DNA of 64,000 nucleotides. Origin: DASWJZ01 sp038211615. GTDB taxonomy: Bacteria; Pseudomonadota; Alphaproteobacteria; Rhizobiales; Afifellaceae. Shown piece after piece: positions 41,857-50,902 of this stretch; the first letter of the stretch is position 1; each line of letters begins with the position of its first letter. The stretch lies in assembly GCA_038211615.1 (NCBI GenBank), contig JBBQVL010000002.1, forward strand, positions 53,349 to 117,348, in the 5' to 3' direction. The translations under genes and the position numbers were made by a program. The notes below the pieces were generated by a model, which saw nothing but the letters and a program-made list of their open reading frames with translations, was not told where the DNA came from and ran no database searches.

Positions 41857-43503
41857 CTATGAGGCAAGCCGCGTCGGCTTCAGCGCGCCGCAGCGTTCGA
41901 GCAGCGGGTAGGCGGTCGCTGCGAGGTGCGCGTCGATCCGCTTCAGGTCGCGCACCACGTCGAGGTGCAGCCCGCTCGTTTCGATCGAGGCCTTCCGCCC
42001 CTCGCGCACGCGGGCGAAGTGCTTCTCCGTCGAGATGCGCTCGAGGTTGCGGAACTGCTCCTTCTCGGCGACCAGCCGGCGCGCGGCGTCGACGTCGTTC
42101 GACATGAAGACCGCGACCGCGAGGCGCTGGTGGTCGAGGAGCTGCGCATACATCGCGTCGATCTCCTCCAGCCCCTCCGGCGACAGGCTGAGCTTCAGCC
42201 GCAGGCGCTTGGCGGAAAGCTCGGTGAGGTTCTTGTCGATGATGTCGCCGATATGCTCGAGGTTGATCGCGAAGGACTGCACTTCGGCGAGCCGCCGCGC
42301 CTCCCCCTCGCTCAGCCCCTCATGCGCGATCTGCGCGATGTAGCGCTGCAGCGCCTCGTGCAGGCGGTCGACCACGTCGTCCATGCGGCTCGTCTCGGCG
42401 ATGAGGTGGCGGTTGTCGCCGTGGAAGGTCGTCTGCGTGCCGGCGAGCATCTTCTCGATCACGTCCGCCATGCGAAGCGCCTCGCGCGCGGCGTTGGCGA
42501 GCGCCACCGATGGCGTCTGCAGGGCCGCCGGATCGAGGTAGAGCGGCTTGGCCGGGTCGGCCGACGCCGGACGCGCCGGGAGGTAGCGGACAAGAAGCCG
42601 CGCCAGGAGCGGCAGGAAGCCGATGAAGAGGGCGGCGACCACGAGGTTGAACGCCATGTGGAAATTCGCCGCGAGCCGGCCGGGCGCCGGCTCCAGCCAT
42701 GTCAGCCCGTCGGCTATAGGCCCGAGGAAGGGGATCGCGACCAGCGCGCCGACAAGCCGCGTCGCGAGATTGCCGAGCGGCAGGCGAAGCTTCACCGGGT
42801 CGCCGCCGGTCCCTTCGAGCACCGGATTGATGGCGCTGCCGATATTGGCGCCGAGCACCATCGCGAGAGTCGCCTCCGGGCCGAGCAGGCCGGCGCCGGC
42901 GAGCGACATGACGGCGAGTACCGTGACGACGCTTGAATGCGCGAGCCAGGTCAGCGCCGCGGCGAGCGCGATGTTGAGGAGCGGCTCGCGCGTCAGCGCC
43001 TGCAGCAGCTCGCGCACGGTGGCGGAATGCTCGCTCGGCGCGATCGCCTCGGCGAGAAGGTGCAGCGCAAGCAGGATCAGGCCGAGGCCGATGGCGACAC
43101 GGCCGATATCCTGCAGCCGCGTGCCGCGTCCGCGCCGGAAGGCGATAACCCCGCCGGCGATCAGCACCGGGAAGACGATTGTCACGTCGAAGGAGAGCGC
43201 CTGCACGATGAGCGTCGTGCCGACATTGGCGCCGAGCATCACGGCGAGCGCCGGGACGAGTTCGACCGCGCCGAGCCCGGTCAGCGACATCACCATCAGC
43301 GCCGTGGCGGTGGAGGACTGCAGCGCCGCCGTGACGCCGAGGCCGGCGAAGAAGGCCCGCGCGCGCGTGCTCAGCCCACGTCCAAGCGTGTGGCGAAGGT
43401 CGGTCCCGAAGACGCGTATGACCCCGCTCTGGATCATGTGGATCCCCCAGAGGAGGAGCGCGATCTCGCCGGCGAGGTTGATGAGGATATGGGTGGCGGA
43501 CAT
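41857..43503 (-). CDS. Na/Pi cotransporter family protein with PhoU-like domain
   Basis: This 548-residue protein has two inverted NptA/Na_Pi_cotrans repeats (QSSTATALMVMSLTG and the LAHSSVVTVLAVMSLAG counterpart, each near a GANVGTT or GANIGSA motif) and a C-terminal PhoU-like helical domain (about 355-540). Proteins of this YjbB type move phosphate or related anions with sodium and may export phosphate. The frame opens at a TTG at 43656, but the ATG at 43503 directly before the first membrane helix is preferred. Downstream is the EamA gene on the same strand. Confidence 0.87.
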   Translation of the reverse strand: MSATHILINLAGEIALLLWGIHMIQSGVIRVFGTDLRHTLGRGLSTRARAFFAGLGVTAALQSSTATALMVMSLTGLGAVELVPALAVMLGANVGTTLIVQALSFDVTIVFPVLIAGGVIAFRRGRGTRLQDIGRVAIGLGLILLALHLLAEAIAPSEHSATVRELLQALTREPLLNIALAAALTWLAHSSVVTVLAVMSLAGAGLLGPEATLAMVLGANIGSAINPVLEGTGGDPVKLRLPLGNLATRLVGALVAIPFLGPIADGLTWLEPAPGRLAANFHMAFNLVVAALFIGFLPLLARLLVRYLPARPASADPAKPLYLDPAALQTPSVALANAAREALRMADVIEKMLAGTQTTFHGDNRHLIAETSRMDDVVDRLHEALQRYIAQIAHEGLSEGEARRLAEVQSFAINLEHIGDIIDKNLTELSAKRLRLKLSLSPEGLEEIDAMYAQLLDHQRLAVAVFMSNDVDAARRLVAEKEQFRNLERISTEKHFARVREGRKASIETSGLHLDVVRDLKRIDAHLAATAYPLLERCGALKPTRLAS

Positions 43504-43662
43504 CGCGACCGGGGCACTCCACGCACTGGCGGCAGATGTCACAAATCTGTCGTGAACAGGCGAATTCTCCTTTCCTGATAACCGCTTCGGCCCTGCCGAT
43601 CCTTGGTGAAGTGCACCAGGTGCGCTCTCAGCGACATCGATCGTCGGTTCTGACAAAGAAAC

Positions 43663-43687
43663 GCCGCCCGGCGGTGAGCCGGGCGGC
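43663..43687. terminator. strong hairpin terminator after the tandem-repeat exported protein gene
   Basis: GCCGCCCGGC (43663-43672) pairs perfectly with GCCGGGCGGC (43678-43687) around GGTGA. On the minus strand it is followed by GTTTCTTTG, fitting termination of the gene ending at 43736. Confidence 0.82.
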
Positions 43688-43735
43688 CTTTCGGCGGCGA
43701 ATGGAGCCGTTCTTCGACCGCCGGAAGCTGGGCGG

Positions 43736-44305
43736 TCAGGCGTCGCGGAGCTCGACCGGGGCGACGTCGTTCAGCGGCATGTCGACGGCCTCGAAGTCAT
43801 AGAGCTTGGCGTCGGCGGAGGCGTTGCAGACCCACATCTGGTCGTCGGCGTTCTTCAGCCAGGTGACGTAGTCGCCGAGCCCGTCTTCAACCGTGACCAC
43901 GACCTGCATCTGCTCGATGTGGCTGGCGACCGCCGTGCAGAGTGCTTCGGCCTGGCCGGCGCCCTGCGACCCGCCCCCGCTCCTGTCGGCGACGTTCTGC
44001 AGGCTGACCAGCGCGCCGCCGTCGCCCTTTAGAAGGTCGCCCTGCATCAGGACGTTGGTGTAGACGGCGCCGTGCGAATTGGCGTTGCACATCCAGAGAT
44101 CGTCCTGGCGGTCCTTCACCCAGACGAGCCAGTCGCCCATGCCGTCATCGACGGTCGCGGTGACGGTCACCGGGCCGTACTCGTTGATCGCCTGGCAGGC
44201 GTCCGCGGCCTTGTCCTTGCCGTCGGGGGTGAGGGTTGCGGCAGCGGCGGGGACCTGCGTCAGCGCGAGGGTGAGGCCGGCGGCGAAGAGGATGCGGGTG
44301 AACAT
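43736..44305 (-). CDS. exported protein with two tandem homologous domains
   Basis: This 189-residue protein has a signal peptide (1-22, PAAA-AT) followed by two related repeats of about 57 residues: one from CQAINEYGPVTVTATVDDGMGDWLVWVKD to the MQGDLL segment, the other from CTAVASHIEQMQVVVTVEDGLGDYVTWLKN to the VDMPL segment. Each repeat has two cysteines (an initial C and the LWMCNA/MWVCNA Cys), which could form one disulfide per domain. A Gly/Gln/Ser linker (GGGSQGAGQ) joins them. I recognise no family. AAAAGGAGAGCCACC precedes the ATG. It probably acts in the periplasm. Confidence 0.82.
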   Translation of the reverse strand: MFTRILFAAGLTLALTQVPAAAATLTPDGKDKAADACQAINEYGPVTVTATVDDGMGDWLVWVKDRQDDLWMCNANSHGAVYTNVLMQGDLLKGDGGALVSLQNVADRSGGGSQGAGQAEALCTAVASHIEQMQVVVTVEDGLGDYVTWLKNADDQMWVCNASADAKLYDFEAVDMPLNDVAPVELRDA

Positions 44306-44418
44306 GGTGGCTCTCCTTTTCTACTGGGGAAGCGATGTCGCTTCTGATGGGTCGAAGATGGAGCAACCCGGAGGGGGACGTTGTGAGGCCGCGCACAAAG
44401 CGGCCACGGCCTCGGGAA

Positions 44419-45057
44419 TCAGCCGGAATTCAGCGCTTTCGGGCCGCTGACGTAAGGATTGCCGCGCTCGAAGAAGCGGAGCGGCCGGTCGGCGTCCTTG
44501 GTAATCCCGATGCGGATGCTGATGCCGATCGCCTGCGCCGGCTTCGTGGGCGCGGCAAGGAACAGCGGGCCGGGCCCGCAGAGGTCGACTCCGTCATCGG
44601 CGATCGATACCCGCATGGCGCGCGCCAGCCTTCCGGGGCCGCGCGCGATGTCGAGCACGCGAGTCGCGTCGCCGCGCATCGCCTCGATTCCCTGCAGCGG
44701 TTCGAGCGCGCGGATGAGCACCGCCTCGCCGATGCCGGCTTCTTCGCTCGAGACGTTCAGCATCGGCCATACGCCGTACGAGATGTAGACGTAAGCGTGA
44801 CCGCGCCTCAGAAACATCGAGGGATTGCGGCGCGTCAGCCCGCGGAAGGCATGGCTCGCCGCGTCGCCCCGGAGATACGCCTCGGTCTCGACGATCCGCC
44901 CCGCCAGCCGCACGCCGTCGAGGTCATGGACGAGCAGGCAGCCGATCAGGAATTTTCCGAGTTCCACCGTGTCGCGCGGCAGCTCGCTCCGCTTCAGCCG
45001 GCGGATCCGTCGCTTTGGTTGCGTGGAATGCCCCGATGCCGTTTGGCCGTTTGTCAT
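44419..45057 (-). CDS. 3-methyladenine DNA glycosylase (AAG/MPG type)
   Basis: A 212-residue alkyl-purine DNA glycosylase of the eukaryotic-like AAG family that removes 3-methyladenine and related lesions. The catalytic Glu lies in the conserved GRIVETEAY stretch. The HAYVYISYGVWPMLNV strand, followed by GPGRLARAM and LEPLQGIEAM segments, matches the family. It overlaps the preceding small gene on the same strand by 4 nt, which suggests cotranslation with an unrelated small protein. Length is complete. Confidence 0.92.
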   Translation of the reverse strand: MTNGQTASGHSTQPKRRIRRLKRSELPRDTVELGKFLIGCLLVHDLDGVRLAGRIVETEAYLRGDAASHAFRGLTRRNPSMFLRRGHAYVYISYGVWPMLNVSSEEAGIGEAVLIRALEPLQGIEAMRGDATRVLDIARGPGRLARAMRVSIADDGVDLCGPGPLFLAAPTKPAQAIGISIRIGITKDADRPLRFFERGNPYVSGPKALNSG

Positions 45058-45395
45058 TCCTGGGTTTCGACGCGTCCTTCGAATCTACCGACCAAAACGT
45101 GGCACGGTTTTTCCAAAGCCTCGCGAGCCCATTTCTCAGTGGCGTCGATTTCGGGCTGCAGCTTTTCGAGCGCCTCGGCGGACCAGAGCTTCCTGACATC
45201 CGGGTCAACTGGAAACATATCCGAGCCCGAATCTACCGCTACAAATGGAGAGAAATCGGGATCGTCGGAAAGGTCAGCAGCGGAGCTGAGCGTGCAGATG
45301 CGTCGCGTGCCTTCAAGGTAGGAAAGCGAGCCAGCCAACATCCTGGAAGCCACGCTCGCTATCTCCCGTCGGACCTGCGCAGGCCTCTCGTTCAT
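45054..45395 (-). CDS. small uncharacterised protein (113 aa)
   Basis: The protein is predicted helical at its N-terminus (NERPAQVRREIASVASRMLAGSLSYLEGTRRICTL) with a central DDPDFSPFVAVDSGSDMFPVD stretch and a helical C-terminus. Similar small proteins of unknown function occur in many proteobacteria; I cannot assign a family with confidence (DUF2489-like is possible). The ATG at 45395 is preferred over an upstream start at 45455 because the latter would overlap the radical SAM gene. It starts 10 bp after that gene and overlaps the glycosylase gene by 4 nt, so all three seem cotranscribed. Confidence 0.7.
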   Translation of the reverse strand: MNERPAQVRREIASVASRMLAGSLSYLEGTRRICTLSSAADLSDDPDFSPFVAVDSGSDMFPVDPDVRKLWSAEALEKLQPEIDATEKWAREALEKPCHVLVGRFEGRVETQE

Positions 45396-45405
45396 TCCGG
45401 ACAGG

Positions 45406-47175
45406 CTACGCCGCGCCGGCTCGCGCCTTGAGGAGCCGCCGTTCCTCCGCGACATAGGCCTTCGCCTCGCCGGTCTGGAAAATCTCCAGCCGCTCGTTCT
45501 CGTCGTCGGCGACCGGCGTCAGCGCCTCGTCCATGTAGGTGCGGTTCGCCGGGTCGCGCTTGATGGCGTGGTAGCGGCGATACATGCGGCCCCACAGCCA
45601 CGCCCATCGCAGTTGCTTCGACAGCATCTCCGCGACGATGCGCGGATAGAAGGTGAGCGCCGGCTCGATCGGCAGGCCGCTCCGCCGGTCGCGGCGGAAT
45701 TTCCGCCGGATGAAGCCGCATTCGAGCGGATGGATGCGCTCGATGCGGATCGAGCCGATGAACCAGTTCAGCACGAACAGCACCTTTCCGGCGCTGTTGC
45801 CGGTGGCGATGGCGCGGCGCATGACGCGCTCGACGTGCTCGTCGGAATAATAGGTCTCCCAAGCCATCCAGTAGGCGGCCTCCCACTCCTTCTGCGACAT
45901 CGTCGCATGGCCGGTGACGGCGTGGTTCAGGTCGTATTTGTTGAGGTCGGGATCCATCGCGACCTTGTTCTCGGTCAGCTTCTTGTGATCCTCTGAACCG
46001 GGGAGAGGGGTCAGGAAGAAGAATTCCAGCAGGTCGATCGGCAGCTCGCGCTGCGCCACCTTGATGTCGCGCAGGATGCGCTCGGGCGTATCGGCCGGAA
46101 AGCCGAGGATATAGCCGCAATAGGTGATGATCTTGGCGTTCTTCCACGCCAGCAGCATCTTGCGGTACTCGGTAATCTTGTTCTGCTTCTTCTTGGCCGC
46201 CGCGAGGTTGTCCGGGCTGATGTTTTCCAGCCCGATGAAGACGCGCCGCACGCCGGCGCGCGCAGCCTTCTCGATGAAGTTCGGCAACCGGTGGCAGAGC
46301 GTATCGACCTGGATGATCAGGCTGAGATTGGCGCCGTCGCGCTCGTTGATCTCGATCAGCCGGTCGAAAATCAGCTCCCAGTCCTTGTTGCGGGCGAAAT
46401 TGTCGTCGGTGATGAAGAAGCGCCGGATGCCGCTCTTGAGGTTGGCGCGGATGATGCGCTCGACATCGTCGGCCGAGCGTCGGCGCGACTTGCGCCCCTG
46501 CACGTTGATGATGGTGCAGAAGGAGCACTGGAACGGGCAGCCGCGGCCGGCGTCGAAGCTGGCGTTCGCCCCGTAGGTCCGGCGCACCACCTCCGCCGGC
46601 ACGTGCGGGATCGGCACGCGCTCGATGCCCGGCAGGTCGGCCATGAAATTGTAGATCGGCTTCAGCCGGCCGGCGTTCGCGTCCGCCAGCACGCCTTCGA
46701 GCCGGCCCTCTTCCGCTTCTCCGGCAAAAATGAAGGCGCCGAGGTCCAGCGCCTTCTGCACGTTCGGCTCGATGCCGGGGAGCATCGAGAGGGTGCCCGA
46801 CACATGGAACCCGCCGATGCCGACGATCAGCCCTTCCTTGCGGAACGTGGCGGTCAGGTCGAGCGCGCGCGGAAACTGGTTCGACTGCACGCCGACCAGC
46901 ATCACCATGCCGCCGCCCGCCTCGCGGATTCCCCGCGCGATCTTCTCCGGGCGGATGCGCTGGTTGGTCTCGTCGATGGCGACGACTTCGAGCGTCACGT
47001 CGGCGCCGAGCACATGCCGCTCGGCGCAATCGACCGCGAGGCCATAGAGGCATGCCAGCGAATTCGCCGGGATCGGCGAGCGGTACCACTGGATGACGTA
47101 GCCGTCGTCGTCGTAGTGCGACGGCTTGATCAGCACCAGACGGAAGCGGGTCTTGACGGGCGACGGCGCCAGCAT
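45406..47175 (-). CDS. B12-binding-domain radical SAM protein
   Basis: A 589-residue protein with an N-terminal cobalamin-binding-type Rossmann domain (about residues 10-160, VMLVGVQSNQFPRALDL and GIGGFHVSGTLSML) and a radical SAM domain (about 205-420). The [4Fe-4S] motif is intact as CPFQCSFC, Cys213/217/220. A C-terminal helical domain follows (YYSDEHVERVMRRAIA...). The DxHxxG B12-binding motif is not obvious, so cobalamin use is uncertain. Class B radical SAM methylases and related enzymes share this layout; the substrate is unknown. It is divergent from the glycan genes. Confidence 0.85.
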   Translation of the reverse strand: MLAPSPVKTRFRLVLIKPSHYDDDGYVIQWYRSPIPANSLACLYGLAVDCAERHVLGADVTLEVVAIDETNQRIRPEKIARGIREAGGGMVMLVGVQSNQFPRALDLTATFRKEGLIVGIGGFHVSGTLSMLPGIEPNVQKALDLGAFIFAGEAEEGRLEGVLADANAGRLKPIYNFMADLPGIERVPIPHVPAEVVRRTYGANASFDAGRGCPFQCSFCTIINVQGRKSRRRSADDVERIIRANLKSGIRRFFITDDNFARNKDWELIFDRLIEINERDGANLSLIIQVDTLCHRLPNFIEKAARAGVRRVFIGLENISPDNLAAAKKKQNKITEYRKMLLAWKNAKIITYCGYILGFPADTPERILRDIKVAQRELPIDLLEFFFLTPLPGSEDHKKLTENKVAMDPDLNKYDLNHAVTGHATMSQKEWEAAYWMAWETYYSDEHVERVMRRAIATGNSAGKVLFVLNWFIGSIRIERIHPLECGFIRRKFRRDRRSGLPIEPALTFYPRIVAEMLSKQLRWAWLWGRMYRRYHAIKRDPANRTYMDEALTPVADDENERLEIFQTGEAKAYVAEERRLLKARAGAA

Positions 47176-47349
47176 CAGCGCATTTCTCCAGTTCGCTCGG
47201 CGATTTTGCGCACCCTAGCCGAATCGGGCGGGCCCTGCACGGAAAGGAAGAATGCGCACCGCCCGGGCTTCGCCCTTCCTCATCCGGCGACAAAACGGCT
47301 AGAGGGAGGCGGCGCTGGGCGCAAGCGGCATGAACGGAGAGCCTGAACG

Positions 47350-48090
47350 GTGCAGACCGTCATTTGCATGAAATGGGGCAAGGGCTACGGCGTCGAATAC
47401 GCCAACATCCTCCATTCCATGGTTCGGCGGAACACGCAGCGTCCGCTCCGCTTCATCTGCTTCACCGACGATCCGGCGGGCCTCGCCCCGGGGATCGAGG
47501 CGCTGCCGCTGCCGCCGATCGACCTGCCGCCCACGCATCAATGGAAGGCCTGGCGGAAGATATCGCTGTGGCAGCGCGATCTCGCCGGCCTTTCCGGCGC
47601 TTTCCTTTTCATCGACCTCGACGTGGTGATCACCGGGTCGATCGACGCATTCTTCGACTTCAAGCCGGAGGAGACCTATTGCGTCATCGAGAACTGGACG
47701 CAGGCCGGCGAGGGGATCGGCAACACCTCGGTCTTTCGCCTCAAGGTCGGCGCGCATGCCGAGGTGTATGACACGCTGATGGCCGATCCGGCCGGCACCG
47801 TGAAGAAATTCCGCAACAGCCAGACGTTTGCCTCGCGCACCATCGCGCGCATGACCTGGTGGCCGGCGGAATGGTGTTTGAGCTTCAAGTACAATCTCAT
47901 GCCGCGCTGGCCGCTGAATTTCCTCCTCCTCGCGAGGCTGCCGAAGACGGCGCGGGTGATCTGCTTCACCGGCTTTCCGAACCCCGACCACGCACGCGAC
48001 GGGCTTTGGCCGACCAAGCGGAAGCAATGGTGGAAGCCCATCTTCAAGCACGTCCGCCCCACGCCCTGGATCGCCGAGCATTGGCGGTGA
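47350..48090 (+). CDS. glycosyltransferase, GT-A-like (copy 1)
   Basis: This 246-residue protein looks like a nucleotide-sugar-dependent GT-A glycosyltransferase: an opening CMKWGKGYGVEYANILHSMVRR strand-helix unit, a FICFTDDPAGL segment, and a DxD motif in FIDLDVVITGS for metal/UDP-sugar binding. It is paralogous to the protein at 50074-50802, including the KWG start, TDDP motif and EHWR ending. It starts with GTG at 47350 after GGAGAG. Its stop overlaps the ELM1-like gene (GTGA), implying coupling. Donor and acceptor are unknown, but context indicates surface polysaccharide or LPS. Confidence 0.82.
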   Translation: MQTVICMKWGKGYGVEYANILHSMVRRNTQRPLRFICFTDDPAGLAPGIEALPLPPIDLPPTHQWKAWRKISLWQRDLAGLSGAFLFIDLDVVITGSIDAFFDFKPEETYCVIENWTQAGEGIGNTSVFRLKVGAHAEVYDTLMADPAGTVKKFRNSQTFASRTIARMTWWPAEWCLSFKYNLMPRWPLNFLLLARLPKTARVICFTGFPNPDHARDGLWPTKRKQWWKPIFKHVRPTPWIAEHWR

Positions 48091-49160
48091 GCGAGGCGCG
48101 TACAAATGGCGGGCGGACGCCGCCGCTTCGCGTCCTGATCCCGTCGGACGGCGTGGCGGGCCACGACCGGTCGTCGCTCGGAATCCTGACGGCGCTCGCG
48201 AAACACCGCCGTGTCGAGGCGCGCGTCCTTCCGATCCGCGAGACGCTCCGCCTCTCGCGCCGCCTGAAGCGGACGCTGGCGGGCATCCTGCCCTTCACGA
48301 TGTTCTGGAGGCTCTTCTACCGTGTGGGCGGCGAGCCGAGCCCCTTCAATCCGCTGCCGGTCACCACCGGGATCGACGGCGGGCCGGTCGACCTCGTCAT
48401 TTCCACCGGGCCGCGCACCTCCGCCGCGAACATCGCCCTGGCGCGGCGGCTGAAGGCGCGGAACGTCTATTTCGGCTTCTCCAAATGGCCCTCGGACGGC
48501 TTCTACACCGTGCTCCTCACCTCGGAGCGGCGGCGGCCGCATCCGCATCGCGCCTACACGCTGCGGCCGTCCGAACTCGATGCGGCGGATTTTCCCGAGC
48601 CGCGGACGCTCGTCCCGAACGGTGTCGCCCGTTCCGCCTCGCTCCTCTTCGGCGGGCAGTCAAAGCACTATCTCTACACAATGGCGGACATGGAGCTGCT
48701 GGCGGAGCGGATCATCGCGGTGACCCGCAAGATGCCGTGGCTGCACTGGACGCTGTTCGACTCGCGCCGCAGCCCGGTCGCGGAGTTCGACTGCCTGGTC
48801 GCACTGGTCGCGGCAAGCGGCGCGCCGGTCAGCTTCGTGCGGTTCGCCGAGCGCGGGCTTTTGTCCAACAATCCGGCGTTCCGCTCCGACCTGGTGCTGG
48901 TGACGGCGGATTCCATGTCGATGCTGGCGGAGAGCATCGCCGCCTCGCGGCCGACCGGCATCCTCTTCGCCGACCGCTATCGCCCGCCGCAGCGCGACGC
49001 GATCGAGCACGAAGCGATGATCGCCGACCGGCGTGCGTTCCCGATCCGCCTCTCCGACCTCACCGCCGAGGCGCTGAGCGGCGGCGTCGCGGGTCTTGAG
49101 CCGCTGGCCGGCTCGCAGCTCGAAGCGCTCTACGAGGCCCTCACCCGCCACGGCATTTGA
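48087..49160 (+). CDS. ELM1/GtrOC1-like putative glycosyltransferase
   Basis: This 357-residue protein matches the Mito_fiss_Elm1 domain family, which in bacteria is thought to be a GT-B-like glycosyltransferase: PSDGVAGHDRSSLGILTALAK at the start, ISTGPRTSAANIALARRL, and a C-terminal VTADSMSMLAESIAASRPTGILFADRYR motif. The GTG at 48087 overlaps the stop of the preceding glycosyltransferase; the longer frame upstream would overlap that gene deeply and is rejected. It is the second gene of a two-gene unit. Confidence 0.82.
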   Translation: MSEARTNGGRTPPLRVLIPSDGVAGHDRSSLGILTALAKHRRVEARVLPIRETLRLSRRLKRTLAGILPFTMFWRLFYRVGGEPSPFNPLPVTTGIDGGPVDLVISTGPRTSAANIALARRLKARNVYFGFSKWPSDGFYTVLLTSERRRPHPHRAYTLRPSELDAADFPEPRTLVPNGVARSASLLFGGQSKHYLYTMADMELLAERIIAVTRKMPWLHWTLFDSRRSPVAEFDCLVALVAASGAPVSFVRFAERGLLSNNPAFRSDLVLVTADSMSMLAESIAASRPTGILFADRYRPPQRDAIEHEAMIADRRAFPIRLSDLTAEALSGGVAGLEPLAGSQLEALYEALTRHGI

Positions 49161-49193
49161 CGGGCCGGCCGCGGAAGGACCAAGGGGGAAGGC

Positions 49194-49949
49194 CTAGGGG
49201 CGGAACGGCACTGCGTGCCGCTGCAGCGGCCAGAGCTTGAGAAGCGGATTGGAGCGCTCTCGATAGCCGCGGCCACGGGTGGTCCGGGTCTTGATCAGGC
49301 TCTTCAGCCGCGCGTCGCCGCCCTCCATCACCCCGTCCTGCACACAGAGCGCCGGCACGATCTGGTAGCGCTGGAGCTTCCTCGCGACGCTCGACATCTT
49401 CGGCTTGAAGAGAAAGACATCGGCGCTGGTGTGCAGTGCCGGGGAAGTCTCGATCAGCCATGCGGCGGCGCGCCGCGCGATGATGTAGCCGGCGGTGCCG
49501 GCGGTGCCGGAGAGGGCGCGGAATATCCTCCGGCCGGGCGCCGGTGCGACCGGTGCGCCCCCTGCGAGGCGCATCGTGCCGCTCGCCTCGATCCGGATGA
49601 TATCGGCGGCGGGGGGAATCCAGTCGCTCGACCGGAGCAGCCGGCCAAGATCAGGCGCGACGCGCACGTCATCCTCGAGGATCGCCGCCCACTCTTCGCT
49701 TCCGGCCGCGATCCGCTGCCAGAGCGCAAAGTGGCTGAGGAAGCACCCGACCTCGCCGGGGAGCCATCCTCCCGGCTTGGCGGCGGTCCGCGCCCGCTGG
49801 AACGCCGCAAGCGCGCTCGCCGCAAGCGCCGATCCATCCACGCCGACGACGCGCTCGAAGGCCACCCCCGCGCGGTCGAGCTCCGCCTGCATGTGGGCGA
49901 GCCGGTCCCCGGACCGGTCGAGGTTGATCAGGTAAGCGTTCAGCCGCAA
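49194..49949 (-). CDS. glycosyltransferase family 25 protein (copy 1)
   Basis: A 251-residue GT25 (LPS glycosyltransferase) protein: the YLINLDRSGDRLAHMQAEL opening, GEVGCFLSHFALWQRIA and the catalytic EDDV motif (AILEDDVRVAPDL) are all present. GT25 enzymes add galactose or related sugars to LPS. It is paralogous to the gene at 50903-51646. The start codon is a TTG directly abutting GGGAGG, unusual but the only in-frame choice before the conserved INLDRS motif. It is convergent with the ELM1-like gene. Confidence 0.85.
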   Translation of the reverse strand: MRLNAYLINLDRSGDRLAHMQAELDRAGVAFERVVGVDGSALAASALAAFQRARTAAKPGGWLPGEVGCFLSHFALWQRIAAGSEEWAAILEDDVRVAPDLGRLLRSSDWIPPAADIIRIEASGTMRLAGGAPVAPAPGRRIFRALSGTAGTAGYIIARRAAAWLIETSPALHTSADVFLFKPKMSSVARKLQRYQIVPALCVQDGVMEGGDARLKSLIKTRTTRGRGYRERSNPLLKLWPLQRHAVPFRP

Positions 49950-50073
49950 CCTCCCGCGCCGCCGATGGGCGAACCCCCAAGCCTGCGCGGCAGGATGGAC
50001 GGCGCCGGTGCGTGTCTATAGATCGGGCCGCCGCTTAGGCAAGCCGCCGGGGCAAGGTCTGTCGGAGAGCCGG

Positions 50074-50802
50074 ATGGCGAACGAGGTTGTCGTCTGCTGC
50101 GTCAAATGGGGGACGAAGTATCCTCCGCTCTACGTCAACCGCCTGCACCGGATGGTGGAGCGGCACCTCTCGCGTCCGCACGATTTCGTCTGCCTGACCG
50201 ACGATCCTTCCGGGCTCGGCGAGGGTATCGGCACGATCCCGCTTCCCGACCCTTTCACCGGCTTCTGGAACAAGCTCAGTCTCTTCCGGCCTGACATCTT
50301 CACGCCGGGCCGCACGATTCTCTATCTCGACGTGGACCTCGTCATCCTCGGCCCGCTCGATTTCCTGCTCGACGATCCGGGTGGCTTCCACATCGTGCGC
50401 GGCTTCAGCGCCAATCCCGGATGCAACAGCTCGGTCATGCGGTTCGAAGCGGGGAAGTACGCCCACGTCTACGAGCGCTTCGCCGAGCGCGCGGAGGCGA
50501 TCCTCGCATCCGGCCATTTCACCGGCGATCAGGGATGGATCTGGGAACAGGTGCCGGACATTCGGTTCTTCCCGACGCAAAAGATCGTCTCCTACAAGAA
50601 GGGCATGCGCTCGCATGTGTTTCCGCTCGCGAGAAAGCTCGGCCTCGAACGCTGGATCAGGGCGCCGGACTTCATGACGGTTGACCCGCCTCCCGATGCC
50701 TCGATCGTGGTCTTCCACGGCAAGCCGGATCCCGAGGATGTGATGGACGCTCCCTACGGCCCGTGGAAGCGCGCGCCATTCGTGAAGGAACACTGGCGGT
50801 AG
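50074..50802 (+). CDS. glycosyltransferase, GT-A-like (copy 2)
   Basis: A 242-residue paralogue of the glycosyltransferase at 47350-48090: VVCCVKWGTKYPPLYVNRLHRM, FVCLTDDPSGLGEGIGTIPLP and a DxD motif in ILYLDVDLVILG align with it, and both end in EHWR. The ATG at 50074 follows CGGAGAG; the frame extends upstream to 50008 but that part is unlike the paralogue. It stands alone on its strand, between two GT25 genes on the opposite strand. Confidence 0.83.
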   Translation: MANEVVVCCVKWGTKYPPLYVNRLHRMVERHLSRPHDFVCLTDDPSGLGEGIGTIPLPDPFTGFWNKLSLFRPDIFTPGRTILYLDVDLVILGPLDFLLDDPGGFHIVRGFSANPGCNSSVMRFEAGKYAHVYERFAERAEAILASGHFTGDQGWIWEQVPDIRFFPTQKIVSYKKGMRSHVFPLARKLGLERWIRAPDFMTVDPPPDASIVVFHGKPDPEDVMDAPYGPWKRAPFVKEHWR

Positions 50803-50902
50803 GGTTGGCGGGCGACTGGACGACAGATGGCTGGTAATTCCTGCCGACGAACCAACGCAGCCGGCGCGGGTCGGGATCAGCCGCGCTCAGGTCCGCGCAG
50901 CA

